Of a stretch of DNA of 64,000 bases, positions 24,149-34,400 are shown piece by piece. Each line of letters starts with the position of its first letter. Position 1 is the stretch's first letter. The notes beneath the pieces were generated by a model that saw nothing but the letters and a program-made list of their open reading frames with translations, made no database searches and was not told the DNA's origin. Position numbers and translations under genes: made by a program. Source of the DNA: Paragyromitra xinjiangensis (Eukaryota > Ascomycota > Pezizomycetes > Pezizales > Discinaceae); NCBI GenBank assembly GCA_038503065.1, contig JBCAMK010000007.1, positions 1,054,001 through 1,118,000 of the forward strand, read 5' to 3'.

Positions 24149-25113
24149 AACAAGAAGAAACATCGTGGTGGAGCTGTGTCCTTGCCGAGTGATATTTTGT
24201 GATTACATAATTATGCTGCCCATCCGTATTCGGCACTAAGTTATAACACGTACACATGCATGTATATATCACCTCTCTACTCTCTTTTTGAACTATATAG
24301 CTATATATCTTACGTATATCATTGCTCATTTTGCCTCAACTCTGTCCACTATCCACCTTGTCTCATTTTGCAGTGTATTGAGTGTATAATAAGCCGATCC
24401 ATAGCCTTAGCCGAAAAAGCCCTCGAAGGGACGTCATCAAATTTATAAGTATTGGCTTGTACCACGACGACCCACGACTACATGTACGCTACGGAGAATC
24501 ACATAACACTGTTTACGTGATCGACTATAATCTAGAGGGAAACATATGTTTACATAACTACATGTAACTTGTATGTTTTTAGGAAAGAAACCCCCCACAT
24601 ACTTTAGTCCTTAGTTTGTAGAGTCTTCAACCTAGCGCTGAGCTTTTGGTATTCTGGACCCACGATACATAACAGACTGCAGGAAGGGCTGGGTACGATG
24701 TCAGAGACTGTAAGATCTGAGATAGAGTTAACGACCTAAACAAGGGCAACAGCCAAGTTGTCATGAGACTTTTCTACAAAATCGCACTAGGGACTTAACT
24801 CTAAAATTGCCTAACCTCTGCTTCTGTGGCATCAACATAGGGTCTGTCTTCGTGTTCACCCTCAGGTCCATCTTTAAGTCTATCAAGTTTTGAATCGAAG
24901 TCACCGTTTCAATTATTATTCCAAACGTCAACTCAGCATATCTAGTGATAGAGCAGGGCTAGCTATTTCAGGCTGCTGGTGCTGGGGATACCTGAAAAGA
25001 GGTTTAGACATACACAGTACGTTCTCTAGAATTTTTTTCGAGTGGTCTGTGGGATTTAGCTGAAACTAATTATTGCATCAACGAAATCAGGGAAATATAT
25101 TCTGGTTACAGAC
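24149..25113. other. intergenic region before the SET gene
   Basis: 965 bp, AT-rich in its first half, with no supportable gene. The promoter of the SET gene should lie near its right end. Confidence 0.45.
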
Positions 25114-26739
25114 ATGGACGGACGGAACCCGCAGCTTTCTAGTCCTGCTCCAGAAGTGGTCTTCGAGGATGGAGAACCTGCTACTCTAGATGAAACCACT
25201 TCTCCGAAGAAGCGGCATCTTTCCGATGAGGGCCCTACCTCCTCGAAAAAGCAACTGCTTTCAAACGATAACGAACAAGCTAGTTCAAGTTCTCGGGCTA
25301 TGTGTACCCCAGAGCGTTACCCACACCTGATGAACGTGCCGCGCTGCAGTCTAAGAAAGGTCCCTGATAAGGGTTGGGGTCTGTTTGCAGAAGTTGACAT
25401 AAAAGAAGGCGAGGAAATCGTCACTGAGCGGCCTGTTCTTGTTCTTGAGCGGTTTTCTGAAGAACGGAAAACAGCACTACGGCAGCCAGGTGACACAAGA
25501 GCCTGGCACGAAATTGAGGCAGACAACCTGGAAAAGGGCTTTCAGGCTCTTTCCAAAGAATTGAAAGAAGACATCCTGTCGCTTCACAATGCCCGTAAAG
25601 ATCTAGCCTCTGACGTTTTGGGCATCTTTTGGACTAATTCATTCGGAATTTCGATGAGTCCTAGGCTAAGTGGCATTTATTTCTTTTGCTCCAACCTCAA
25701 TCATAGCTGTGACCCTAACTGTTGTCATATCGTTTCCTACATACCAGATCCATGTAATCATACGGACCGCACAATGGTGATAATAGCTGACCGGGATATC
25801 AAAGCCGGAGATGAACTTACGATATGTTATATCGACCCCAAGATGGTATTTGAGAAAAGACAAGACATCTTGCTGGAAAATTACGGCTTCAAGTGTAATT
25901 GCTCTCGATGCGTGTTAGAGGGTGACGGGATTCGCAACTGGCCTTTGGATGAGCAACGGGGGGTGAGATTGCACTTCAGGCCGCAGAGACCTCGGGCTTC
26001 AGGAGATCAAGGATGTGATTATCTCACAGTAATTCAAAGCATCTCCAGCGATTATTCTACCGTTAAAAGTGACGAAATTATCTGGAAGGAGGTCCCATTA
26101 ATTCTTCTGACGAGTGGAGAGGTGGCAACCTGCAGCTCAGAGTTGTCTCGGCTGTTTTCGGAGCTGCCAGGTGCTATGCGCAATGAATATTTGAAGATGT
26201 ACTATGGGCGGTTTGAGCCGTTGACCTCAGAAATATCTGCCGATGAGTTGATGCCTGAAGAGTTTGCAGGGGCCAGCGGCCATATACCATCCAACGACAC
26301 ACTCTTTAAAATCTGGGCAGCCAACAGCTTCTGCCTAGATAACTTTGAGGGTGTGTTCCCGTTCGTGGGTCGCCTTAACCACAGCTGTAATCCAACCTGC
26401 CGGATAGTATGGCATCCAGATGTAAAAACTCTCAACCTCGTCGCTAATGGGCCCCTTGAGGTAGGCGACGAGATTACAATATGTTATAATCGGCTCATCT
26501 CTGGTTTTTCTTCTGAACAGGGGCGAGACTTCTTGAAGAGAAACTACGGCATCGATTGTTTTTGTTCTAAATGCTTATGCCACTTATCCGAGGCTGGCCC
26601 TATAAATACTGATGAATCGAACCAGGGGACTGCTCCAGGTCGACCTGCGGCAACGAGGACTCCACCAAAAATCCCGAAGGAAACCGCCCTGCGTAATCAA
26701 AGACAACGGCATATCATGTCGGTGGAGCGGATGATATAA
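25114..26739 (+). CDS. tandem double SET-domain protein
   Basis: A single exon of 541 aa. After a charged, disordered N-terminus, a first SET domain begins near residue 78 (CSLRKVPDKGWGLFA). It has NHSCDPN from N196, GDELTICY at 232-239 and a post-SET CNCSRC at 261-266, all the hallmarks of an S-adenosylmethionine-dependent lysine methyltransferase of the SET5/SMYD type, without a MYND finger between. A second SET-like half follows: NHSCNPTC from N422, GDEITICY at 451-458 and CFCSKC at 482-487. The second copy lacks an obvious N-terminal GxG strand. So both copies keep the SAM/substrate and zinc-binding ends. Likely nuclear or cytosolic; target unknown. An ATG in a weak context at 25114 is the first in frame. 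Confidence 0.88.
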   Translation: MDGRNPQLSSPAPEVVFEDGEPATLDETTSPKKRHLSDEGPTSSKKQLLSNDNEQASSSSRAMCTPERYPHLMNVPRCSLRKVPDKGWGLFAEVDIKEGEEIVTERPVLVLERFSEERKTALRQPGDTRAWHEIEADNLEKGFQALSKELKEDILSLHNARKDLASDVLGIFWTNSFGISMSPRLSGIYFFCSNLNHSCDPNCCHIVSYIPDPCNHTDRTMVIIADRDIKAGDELTICYIDPKMVFEKRQDILLENYGFKCNCSRCVLEGDGIRNWPLDEQRGVRLHFRPQRPRASGDQGCDYLTVIQSISSDYSTVKSDEIIWKEVPLILLTSGEVATCSSELSRLFSELPGAMRNEYLKMYYGRFEPLTSEISADELMPEEFAGASGHIPSNDTLFKIWAANSFCLDNFEGVFPFVGRLNHSCNPTCRIVWHPDVKTLNLVANGPLEVGDEITICYNRLISGFSSEQGRDFLKRNYGIDCFCSKCLCHLSEAGPINTDESNQGTAPGRPAATRTPPKIPKETALRNQRQRHIMSVERMI

Positions 26740-29125
26740 ATGATAAAGGAATACTCGAATTAAGTCTCATTGGTGTGGCGAAAAAAACAAAAAAAAGTTT
26801 GATAATAAGGTGTAAGAGTATCGTTGAGGCGGTGTGAGGAAGATTTAAAGCTTCAAACAAAGTGTTGCGGTTCAAGCATGAATTCTCCATGCATTGATAG
26901 CCGTCCAGGGATTGGTTTAAAGGGGTTTCTATTTGTAATGTTATTGAGGTCAGAGGGGTTCTTTTCGATGCAGTGGTTATCTCACACGATGGAGGTCGGT
27001 CACTTGGCCAGGTGCTTGTTGTTCCCGGGTCATCCAATGTCACTCGTATAAAGTGGTGTCATTGCGTTTTGTATTAAGGACGTCTAATTTCACTATTAAC
27101 AATGAGGAATTGATTCTAATAGATGACTCAACACTCATGGCTTCTCCCGTAATGTACACGCTAATAGAAACAGTGATTTGATCCAGGACAAATCGAACAT
27201 CGTCACTGAGAATCACTCGAGACCCCCACCCAGCTAAGATCCAAATCAACAGTATGGACTTTGTTCAATTTTATGAATTCTACAAACTAGGGATCGGGCG
27301 TGATCGCATGGCCATAAGGGGGCTATGATGGCAATAGCCCAGAAGCGGGGTCAGTTGAGCTCAGTTAACATGCTCACCAGTCTTCGTCATATGGATCCCA
27401 AGTAGCCACTTGCAGTTCTAGGCTTCTAAGATGCCCCGTGCACATGACTTTCACCATTTTTTGGGCATGTCGATCGCGGAGGGGAACATTTGTTTTTCAT
27501 GATGATCGTTCTCACCGCTCAGGGCGAGTCTCGGACCATCATTGACAATGATGATTTAGTCACGATGGTTTAGTCGCGATGGGTTGACGAGTTTATGATC
27601 AACGAGTGCTTTGGTGAACTAATTCATTCAAACGTATCATTCACAGACTCAAAGTCAAACGCGCGTTTCCACGTAATTCTTCTTCTCATAGGTATTCCGC
27701 CACAAAGCTCAAACACGCACCAGCCAGTCGGGCGATAAGGGGGATTTACCGGACTCGACTCGCATTGTGGATTACGTGCATTACGTGGTACATACATAAC
27801 GGTTACATATGATCCTTTGTCGGGCATCCGCGTATGAAGAGGATTGTCGGTGTTGGCGAATCACGAAGCGAGATGGCACCCACGGTGGGCGAAGGAGGGT
27901 CTTCTCTTGCTGTGGTGTTTGTACGAGGGAGTAGCTGTATATAGCACTCTGGGATATATTGACTGCCATCTGAACACCGAATATGTATGCAGAATATATT
28001 GATTTACCCAGTGGATTTAACGCTCGAGCCAACCCAATTTGAGCCTCATTGTCCGTGCGCTGTGTACCCTGTCAATACATGTAACTCTTGATAGCAAGTC
28101 TAGTACTCCAGATAGAGGTAACGAGAGATACACGGAATATAGTAGTATTCAAGTCTTGAAACGTTATCACCTCCTCCGTCTTAATTTCGTCTCGCCGGTA
28201 CTTGAGGTCGGGTTTCGACGTGATAGACAACCGTGATAATACGAGTATGCTTATCTCATGGCTGTGGCTGTGGCTGTTCCGGAAAATCCCTCTATTCTGC
28301 TCCGTCCATAGCTTGCTGGTAATTCCACCAGACCTCTTCTACCTCCCTCCACCGTCGGCTTCTTCACCACGTACATATGTTGTCCTGTTTAATGCGATAA
28401 GGGTCCGGGTTCAGCTTCGGGTTTCCGGCAAAAGAAACGAACGAACGAGCGAACCGTCCTCCGGGCGAATCGCGGGGAGCATGCAGAAGAGCATTCCCAT
28501 CAGGTATTTCCGTCCTAACCCAATGTGAAAAACCTGCATTTTTGTAGAGAGAAGAGAACGCGGGGGGGACACGGCAGTCGACGGATGCTTCTCACGTCAC
28601 TCAAGCAGGCCGTTTTGCAAATCATTTTATTTATTTTTTTGTGCTGGACCCTTGTTTTTTTTTTCTTCTGTTTTGTCGAGTGGAGAGGATGATGATGATG
28701 TTTCTCCACGCTGCGAATTAATGCGTACTGACAGCCAACTTTTTGCTTCTTCTGGGATTTCCTGTCGCTGCTGTTATTTATCCTCTTGGGTTCCCAGGCG
28801 CCGGGAGAAGAGACTCGATGAGTACGAGCTCTGCGATTCGATTTGTCGATTCGATTTTACCCCGGACATAGAAAAGCCAGGGACTGCGATACCTACTCTA
28901 CATAAACGCCGGGGACTCTGCTCTCTTCTGTCTCCCTTTAAATTGCAATTGCGCGCTGAGGACTGCATAATCTACTGCAGGCACCGGTATAGTATATTGA
29001 GTGAGGCGTTTAAATAATACAGCCCCGCCGCCAACATTCGCCATAACTTCACCTCGGCCTTTCCTCCTCGCCTCATCTCACCATCTCTGCGGACTTTCTT
29101 TCCTCTCTCTACAGCTCTACTCAAA
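26740..29125. other. 2.4-kb intergenic region and leader of the kinase-like gene
   Basis: No gene is supported. A short imperfect tandem repeat of TTAGTC-(A/G)-CGATGG is at about 27559-27580. From about 28.3 kb the DNA becomes promoter-like with C/T-rich stretches just before 29126; the 121-codon open frame at 28652-29017 is probably leader sequence. Confidence 0.45.
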
Positions 29126-30244
29126 ATGTCGTCTTCATCGTCAGACATCAAGAAGATGATCACTCCTTTGATAATCCCTCCATCTGCCTGCTACAGCTCC
29201 CACAACAACACCCTCACCCCACCACTCACCCCACTAGAACTACCCTCCACCCACCCCGCCAACGCCGACCCCCCATCCCCCGACCCCGCCCTGCTACAGC
29301 TCCCCTACGCCTCCCTCCTTGGCACCGGCGCCTGGTCCCGCGTCTACCGAATCCAAGGCCTCCCTCTCGCCGTCAAAACCCCCGTCAACACCTCCGCGCG
29401 CAGCATCCTCGAATCCGAAGCCAAAATCATAAACTACCTCTCTGCCCTCCACCCCACTGGAATCTCCTCCTTCCACGGCTACGACAAAAAAACCTCAAAC
29501 ATATACATGGACCTCATCCCCGACGGAACCCTCGAAGACCACGTCCTCGCCTCCAAAAACCCCAACATCCGCGCTCCAGCAATCGGGATGCCACAATGGC
29601 TCTTCCTCGCAGAACGTCTCATACGTACATTCACGCAGCTGAAACGCGCAGGTGTCGTCCACGGCGATGTTAAATGGACCAACATCCTCCTCCGCGAGTG
29701 GGTCCCAGCCGAAGACGGGGTGTGGAGCGAGTATGTGAGTTCTGGGGAAGGAAGACTGTTTGAGCCGGTCCTGGTCGACTTTTCTTCTTCCCATGTGGTG
29801 GATCCTGGTGTGTTGCCGGAGGCTATCTCGGCTGTTACTACGTCGTTTGCGGCGCCGGAGTTGCTGCAGAGCTTTTTGAGTCGGCCGTCGTCGCCGGTGG
29901 GCTCCCCGGTGGAAGCGCCGCATCCTGTGCCGACGTTTGCGAGTGATTTGTATAGTCTGTCGTTGAGCTTGTTGGCGGCGGCGGTCGGGAGTGAGGTGTA
30001 TTATAATGCTGGGAGACATGTGGGGATTTATGTCAGACAGGGGAACCCGATGGGGTGGGTGAAGGCTGATGAGCGTGGGATGAGGGTGGGGAGGAATGGG
30101 ATGGTTAGTGGGGTTTTGGAGGGGTGTTTTGGGAAGACTGCGGAGGGGAGGACGGGGGTGGAGGAGATGGGGGTGAGGGTTGAGGGGTGGAAGAGACGGT
30201 GGTGGACGGAGGGGAGGAGTGGGAATGGGAGATGGGGGTGTTAG
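29126..30244 (+). CDS. divergent protein kinase-like protein
   Basis: A single exon of 372 aa. After a Pro/Thr-rich N-terminus, a kinase fold is visible: glycine loop GTGAWSRVY at 66-74, ATP-anchoring Lys84 in LAVK, a Glu at 96-98 for the C-helix, catalytic loop HGDVKWTNILL from H179 (Asp181, Asn186), and AAPE at 242-245. Two positions depart from the norm: HGD replaces HRD, and the metal-binding DFG is VDFS with Asp218 kept. The C-terminal lobe is short and Gly/Arg/Trp-rich. Many fungal kinases of this small single-domain kind are uncharacterised; activity is plausible because all catalytic charged residues remain. An alternative start is Met11. Codon use shifts from C-rich in the first half to G-rich in the second, giving a long antisense frame that I reject. 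Confidence 0.8.
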   Translation: MSSSSSDIKKMITPLIIPPSACYSSHNNTLTPPLTPLELPSTHPANADPPSPDPALLQLPYASLLGTGAWSRVYRIQGLPLAVKTPVNTSARSILESEAKIINYLSALHPTGISSFHGYDKKTSNIYMDLIPDGTLEDHVLASKNPNIRAPAIGMPQWLFLAERLIRTFTQLKRAGVVHGDVKWTNILLREWVPAEDGVWSEYVSSGEGRLFEPVLVDFSSSHVVDPGVLPEAISAVTTSFAAPELLQSFLSRPSSPVGSPVEAPHPVPTFASDLYSLSLSLLAAAVGSEVYYNAGRHVGIYVRQGNPMGWVKADERGMRVGRNGMVSGVLEGCFGKTAEGRTGVEEMGVRVEGWKRRWWTEGRSGNGRWGC

Positions 30245-30502
30245 GGTTTGTATTATAGGTTTCTTTCTGGGTTTCTGGTTATCGGTATATACGGGGTTAT
30301 GGCTGGGAGGTGTTGGGGATTTGGGATTTTGATATCCGTTTGGAGTAGTGCTTAGACATAGAGGGTTCTTGATAGACTATTTCTTTATTATTTCCTATCT
30401 GCCATTCTTGTAAGATAGCCTAGATACAACTGGATCCATTATCAGAGTGTATTGAAGAATCATAATGGTGAACAAATCCACAAATCCAAAGAAATACCCA
30501 CA

Positions 30503-30882
30503 CTACTCCACCTCCAATCTCTCTTTCAAAGTCTTCTCATACGTCCCTAGATCCACCCCCCTCGCCGACCAAAGCATGATTGCATCCACCCTCGAACTGA
30601 CGGTATAGCCAATAACATGAACCCACTCCCCGTTCCTCAACGAACCCAACTCCAGCGTGGGAAGAACGAGCGAGATGTGCACATCGACAGTGAGCGGGGA
30701 GGGCGGGTGCTCGAGAGTTAGTGTAGCACTGAGGACGTCGTAGGATGTTACACTGTTCCCGGTCAAGTTTTGAACACCGATAGGGAGTATAGTACCTACC
30801 AGCCGAGGAAACGGACCTTTGTGTTGAGGGGAGAAGAGGGGATTTGGTAGAGGAAGAGAAGATGGGATCCGGGGGCTGTCAT
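30503..30882 (-). CDS. TEN1: CST telomere-capping complex subunit Ten1
   Basis: Two exons, 30882-30800 and 30752-30503, giving 110 aa. Ten1 is a small OB-fold protein that joins Stn1 (and Cdc13/CTC1) on telomeric single-strand DNA to limit resection and help fill-in synthesis. The exon junction recreates the KVRFLGCVTSYD block; then come TLTLEHP, a VDVHISLVL strand, GEWVHVIGY and AIMLWSARGVDLGTYE, which match the fungal Ten1 pattern in order and spacing, and the length is typical. An unspliced reading from Met 30766 would lack the first OB strand. It is head-to-head with the FHL1-like gene, 528 bp apart, and convergent with the kinase-like gene. Such genes are often missed because of size. 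Confidence 0.88.
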
Positions 30883-31410
30883 TTAGTATTAGTATTAGTT
30901 ATAGATGTTTCTTTTCTTCTATTCCATCTTTCCTTCCCCCCATCTCGTTCATGATGATGCTGGTTCGATGTCGATTGCTTTTGTTCCTATCTCTGTCTTC
31001 TTGGCGCCGAGTCTTTTCTCTCCCGCCAATCGAATCGTTTTCTCATCTCCCTTCCTCCCCATGGTTCTTCCCCCCACACCAATACCACTGCCAATTCTCT
31101 GCCCCCCGGTCATATACTCTACGAAACTCACCTTTTACACCGGAAGACGGAGAGAAGTGAAGACGAGCGGAGCGGAGAGTGGGAATAACCCTAAACAACT
31201 ACCTGCGTACGAGTACATACATTACATACTGGTGCACAACAACACCCTTCTCCCCCCCCTCACCCCCGAATAAGAACCGCACGACCCGATTAGGATCCAG
31301 GTTTTTTTTTTACTGCAGAAGTACTCTTTTTTTTTTCCTCCCTACTCCTCAGTCGCGTAGGAGAGGAAAAAAAAGAGGAGAGGAAAGGAGGAAGAAAGAG
31401 AAAAAAAACA
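30883..31410. promoter_or_regulatory. shared divergent promoter of TEN1 and the FHL1-like gene
   Basis: 528 bp between two start codons facing apart. The right part has C-rich and polypyrimidine/polypurine runs (31309-31410) ending in an A-run directly before the FHL1-like ATG, a favourable fungal start context. No specific binding site is claimed. Confidence 0.5.
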
Positions 31411-34400
31411 ATGGAGAATCGGTCGTCTAGTTCCGATGCGGACGCGCTGCCATCGGGGGGATTAGCCGGCGTCATCGACATCGAACAACCGGTGCGTGAA
31501 TCTGCGACTACGAATATACCTCAAGAACAACAAGACGGGGAGATTCCAGAGGAGGTCAAGGATATGATGGATCTGGATATAGCAGAATCCGAGGGAGAAA
31601 AACCCTCCGTGGCTACAACGACGTCTCCTCCCCCTCCACCACTACCCCCTCCACCCCCCCCGCCTCCCCCGGAATCATTACCTAACGACACCCCCGAACA
31701 CGATCGGATGACGACCCCCCCGCCGCCACCTTCACTACCTCCCCCCGCGACTCCGGCGCTACCGCCTACGACGACACGAGACCTACGACAGATCCTCCAA
31801 GCCGCCGGTTCAATCCGCACACACTTCCCGAACCGCAGCTCCGTACCCCCATCCCCGGTCGTGAAACCCGGCGCACTCCACGAATTCGAAGTATCAGACC
31901 CAACATCCCCGTCCACCCGACGGCGCTCATCCGCCACTGCCGGCATAGCCGGTCTCGAGGAACTCCGGAATCGTATCGAAGCAGAGGAAGTTAATAAACG
32001 TCCTATGGAACCGTACATTGGTCCTCTCGACCAACTAATCCAAGCCACCACCACAGACCTCGATGATGGTTTCGGCGATATTGTAGCTCAGCAACGCGAT
32101 CACGTTATCGATGCTTTTGTCAGACTTGATTTCGACGACGGTCATGTCTTCTACGTGCGTAACTCATCAGTCGTCTTCGGACGCGCCGAAGGCGCGTCTA
32201 GTAATTCATTCCAGCTAGGACCCGACGGTAGCACCGTGATTGGGTCTAACCCGTTTGGTGGGTTCGACCCTACCACTACTCCCGGGGCTATGAGCATGAA
32301 GAGGGAGAAGAAGAAGCGGAGGAAGAAGAAGGGGGATAGCAAGAAGAGTAAATCCACCACGTCGGTCAGTAGTGGTGGAACACGACAGACATTCCCCATG
32401 TTTCGCGATTCGTTCAGCTCTGGTCCGTATCCGTTTGCGCAGAACGAAAGGGTGGATGAAGTACCGATCATACACCTCCCGTTGGCGAGTGCGGATGCGG
32501 AGGTGGCGCAACCGCCTAAGAAGAATATTTCTAGGCGACATGCGGTGCTGAATTATAATTTTGCGAAGCGACGGTTTGAGTTGAAGATTACGGGGAAGAA
32601 TGGCGCGTTTGTGGAGGATGAGTTTGTGCATTGTGATACGACCTGGGTTGTTAGTCCGAATGGGATGAGGGTTCAGATTGGGGGGGTCGGGTTTAAGGTT
32701 GTTGTGCCGCAGGTTCCGGGGGGTGGGTTTGAGGTTGATTCTGCGCCGATGGGGAGGGGGAAGGGGAAGATGAGTACGAGTTTTACGGACGAGTATGGGA
32801 ATGAGGTTAGTGATGATGAGGATGAGATGGAGCAGGATGAGGGAAGTAGGGACAGTGATGAGAGTATGGAGGGTGAGAGTGAAGAGGAGGGGAGTGGGGA
32901 TGAGGATGAGGATGATGAGGATGAGGAGGCTCAGGAGGGGGATGTTGAGAACTCGGAGGATGATGAGGAAGAGGACTCTGAAGAGTCGGATGAAGAAGCT
33001 GAGGTGTCACCTCCACCGGAACCTGTTAAAGTGGAGAAGAAACGAGGTCGTGGACGTCCGCGAAAAGATGAAGCCGAAATTGCACGCCAGGAACTCGAAA
33101 AAGCTAAAGCTAAGGAAAAAGCGAAGGAAAAGGAACGTCGGCATAAGGAAAAACTCGAAGCAGCACGACGAGCAAAAGAGGCAGAGCGGGAGAAGGAACG
33201 TGAAAGGAAACGTCAAGAGGAGATTAGACAGAAAGAGGAACGGGCGAAACAGAAAGAAAGAACACGGCGCGAGAAGGAGCAACTGAAGGAACAGAAAAAG
33301 TTACATCTACCGCAACCCAAAGAGAAGGAGGAGCCAAAGAAAAAACTTTATCTTCCGACTCCGGCGGCCAAGAAGAAAGAGGCAGATAAATCATTGACCT
33401 CTCAGACCAAGAAAGGTCCTGGTCGTCCACCAAAGGTCAAACCTCCGTCACCACCTCCAGCTCTACAACAGGTACATGAGTCTCCTGTGTCATCTACCAT
33501 TGAGACTGCTACGTCTGTTTCTCCCTCGATTCCGGAGCCGGAGCAAGCATTCTCCCCGTCGAACCCACTCATGGCCGTTGCGGCCTTCAATGCGAATACC
33601 CCAGCGATTGACCCAGCGCTCTACGGCGCCTCAACCTACGCCCCTATGCCAATACATCAGACACCACAGCAAGAAACCCCGAAGCCTTCCCGAGAGCCAA
33701 AACAGAAGAAGGAAAAGCCGCCTGTGAAGAAACGTACACCGTCTCCTGAAATCAACGAGGCCGACTACCCTCCAGAAGCACTCCTTAAGCCTGCTGCGTC
33801 TTATGTCATCCTTATTCACGAGGCCATCTCTAACTCTGCAGAAAAGGCACTCACCCTCCCGCAGATTTATAAAGCTATCGAGCGTAAATACCCCTACTTC
33901 AAGCTTCGTGTTACTACGACTGGCTGGCAGAGCAGCGTCCGCCATAACCTTGGCGCACATAAAGCATTCTGTAAAGTCACGCGTAGCGGGAAAGGGTGGA
34001 TGTGGGGCATCAATGAGGGTGTTTCAATCGAGAAGGAGAAGAATAAGGCGAACATCGCAGCTAGCAGACCTCCCGTGTACCAACCACCCATCCAATCAGG
34101 GTACCAGAATGGAAACGGAGTCTATCACCAACAGCAAGGAATGAATGGATATCCCGCACACAACATGAGTATACCAACATACGGAGGGGATCATACAGGT
34201 GTATCGAACGGGGTACAAAGACCAATGTATCAACCAGTTGCAACGCCGCAAACACTACAATACCAACCGCAGCAGACAGCAAGGATGCCCCCGATGCCGA
34301 TGGCGTACCAGCCTCCGACGCAAGGCGTGATACCTCCAGCGCCAAATGTCATGAGTAATGGGCAGATGAATAGACAGCCGTCGCAGCAGTTCCCGAACGC

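Noticed and set aside
28652..29017. 121-aa plus-strand frame
   Set aside because: Looks like leader of the kinase-like gene; no domain.
29495..30019. 174-aa antisense frame
   Set aside because: It mirrors the kinase-like coding sequence and is caused by its skewed composition.
30503..30766. 87-aa unspliced Ten1
   Set aside because: It lacks the first OB-fold strand, which the upstream exon supplies in frame.
32795..33286. 163-aa basic plus-strand frame
   Set aside because: It is a shadow of the acidic and charged repeats of the FHL1-like gene in another frame.
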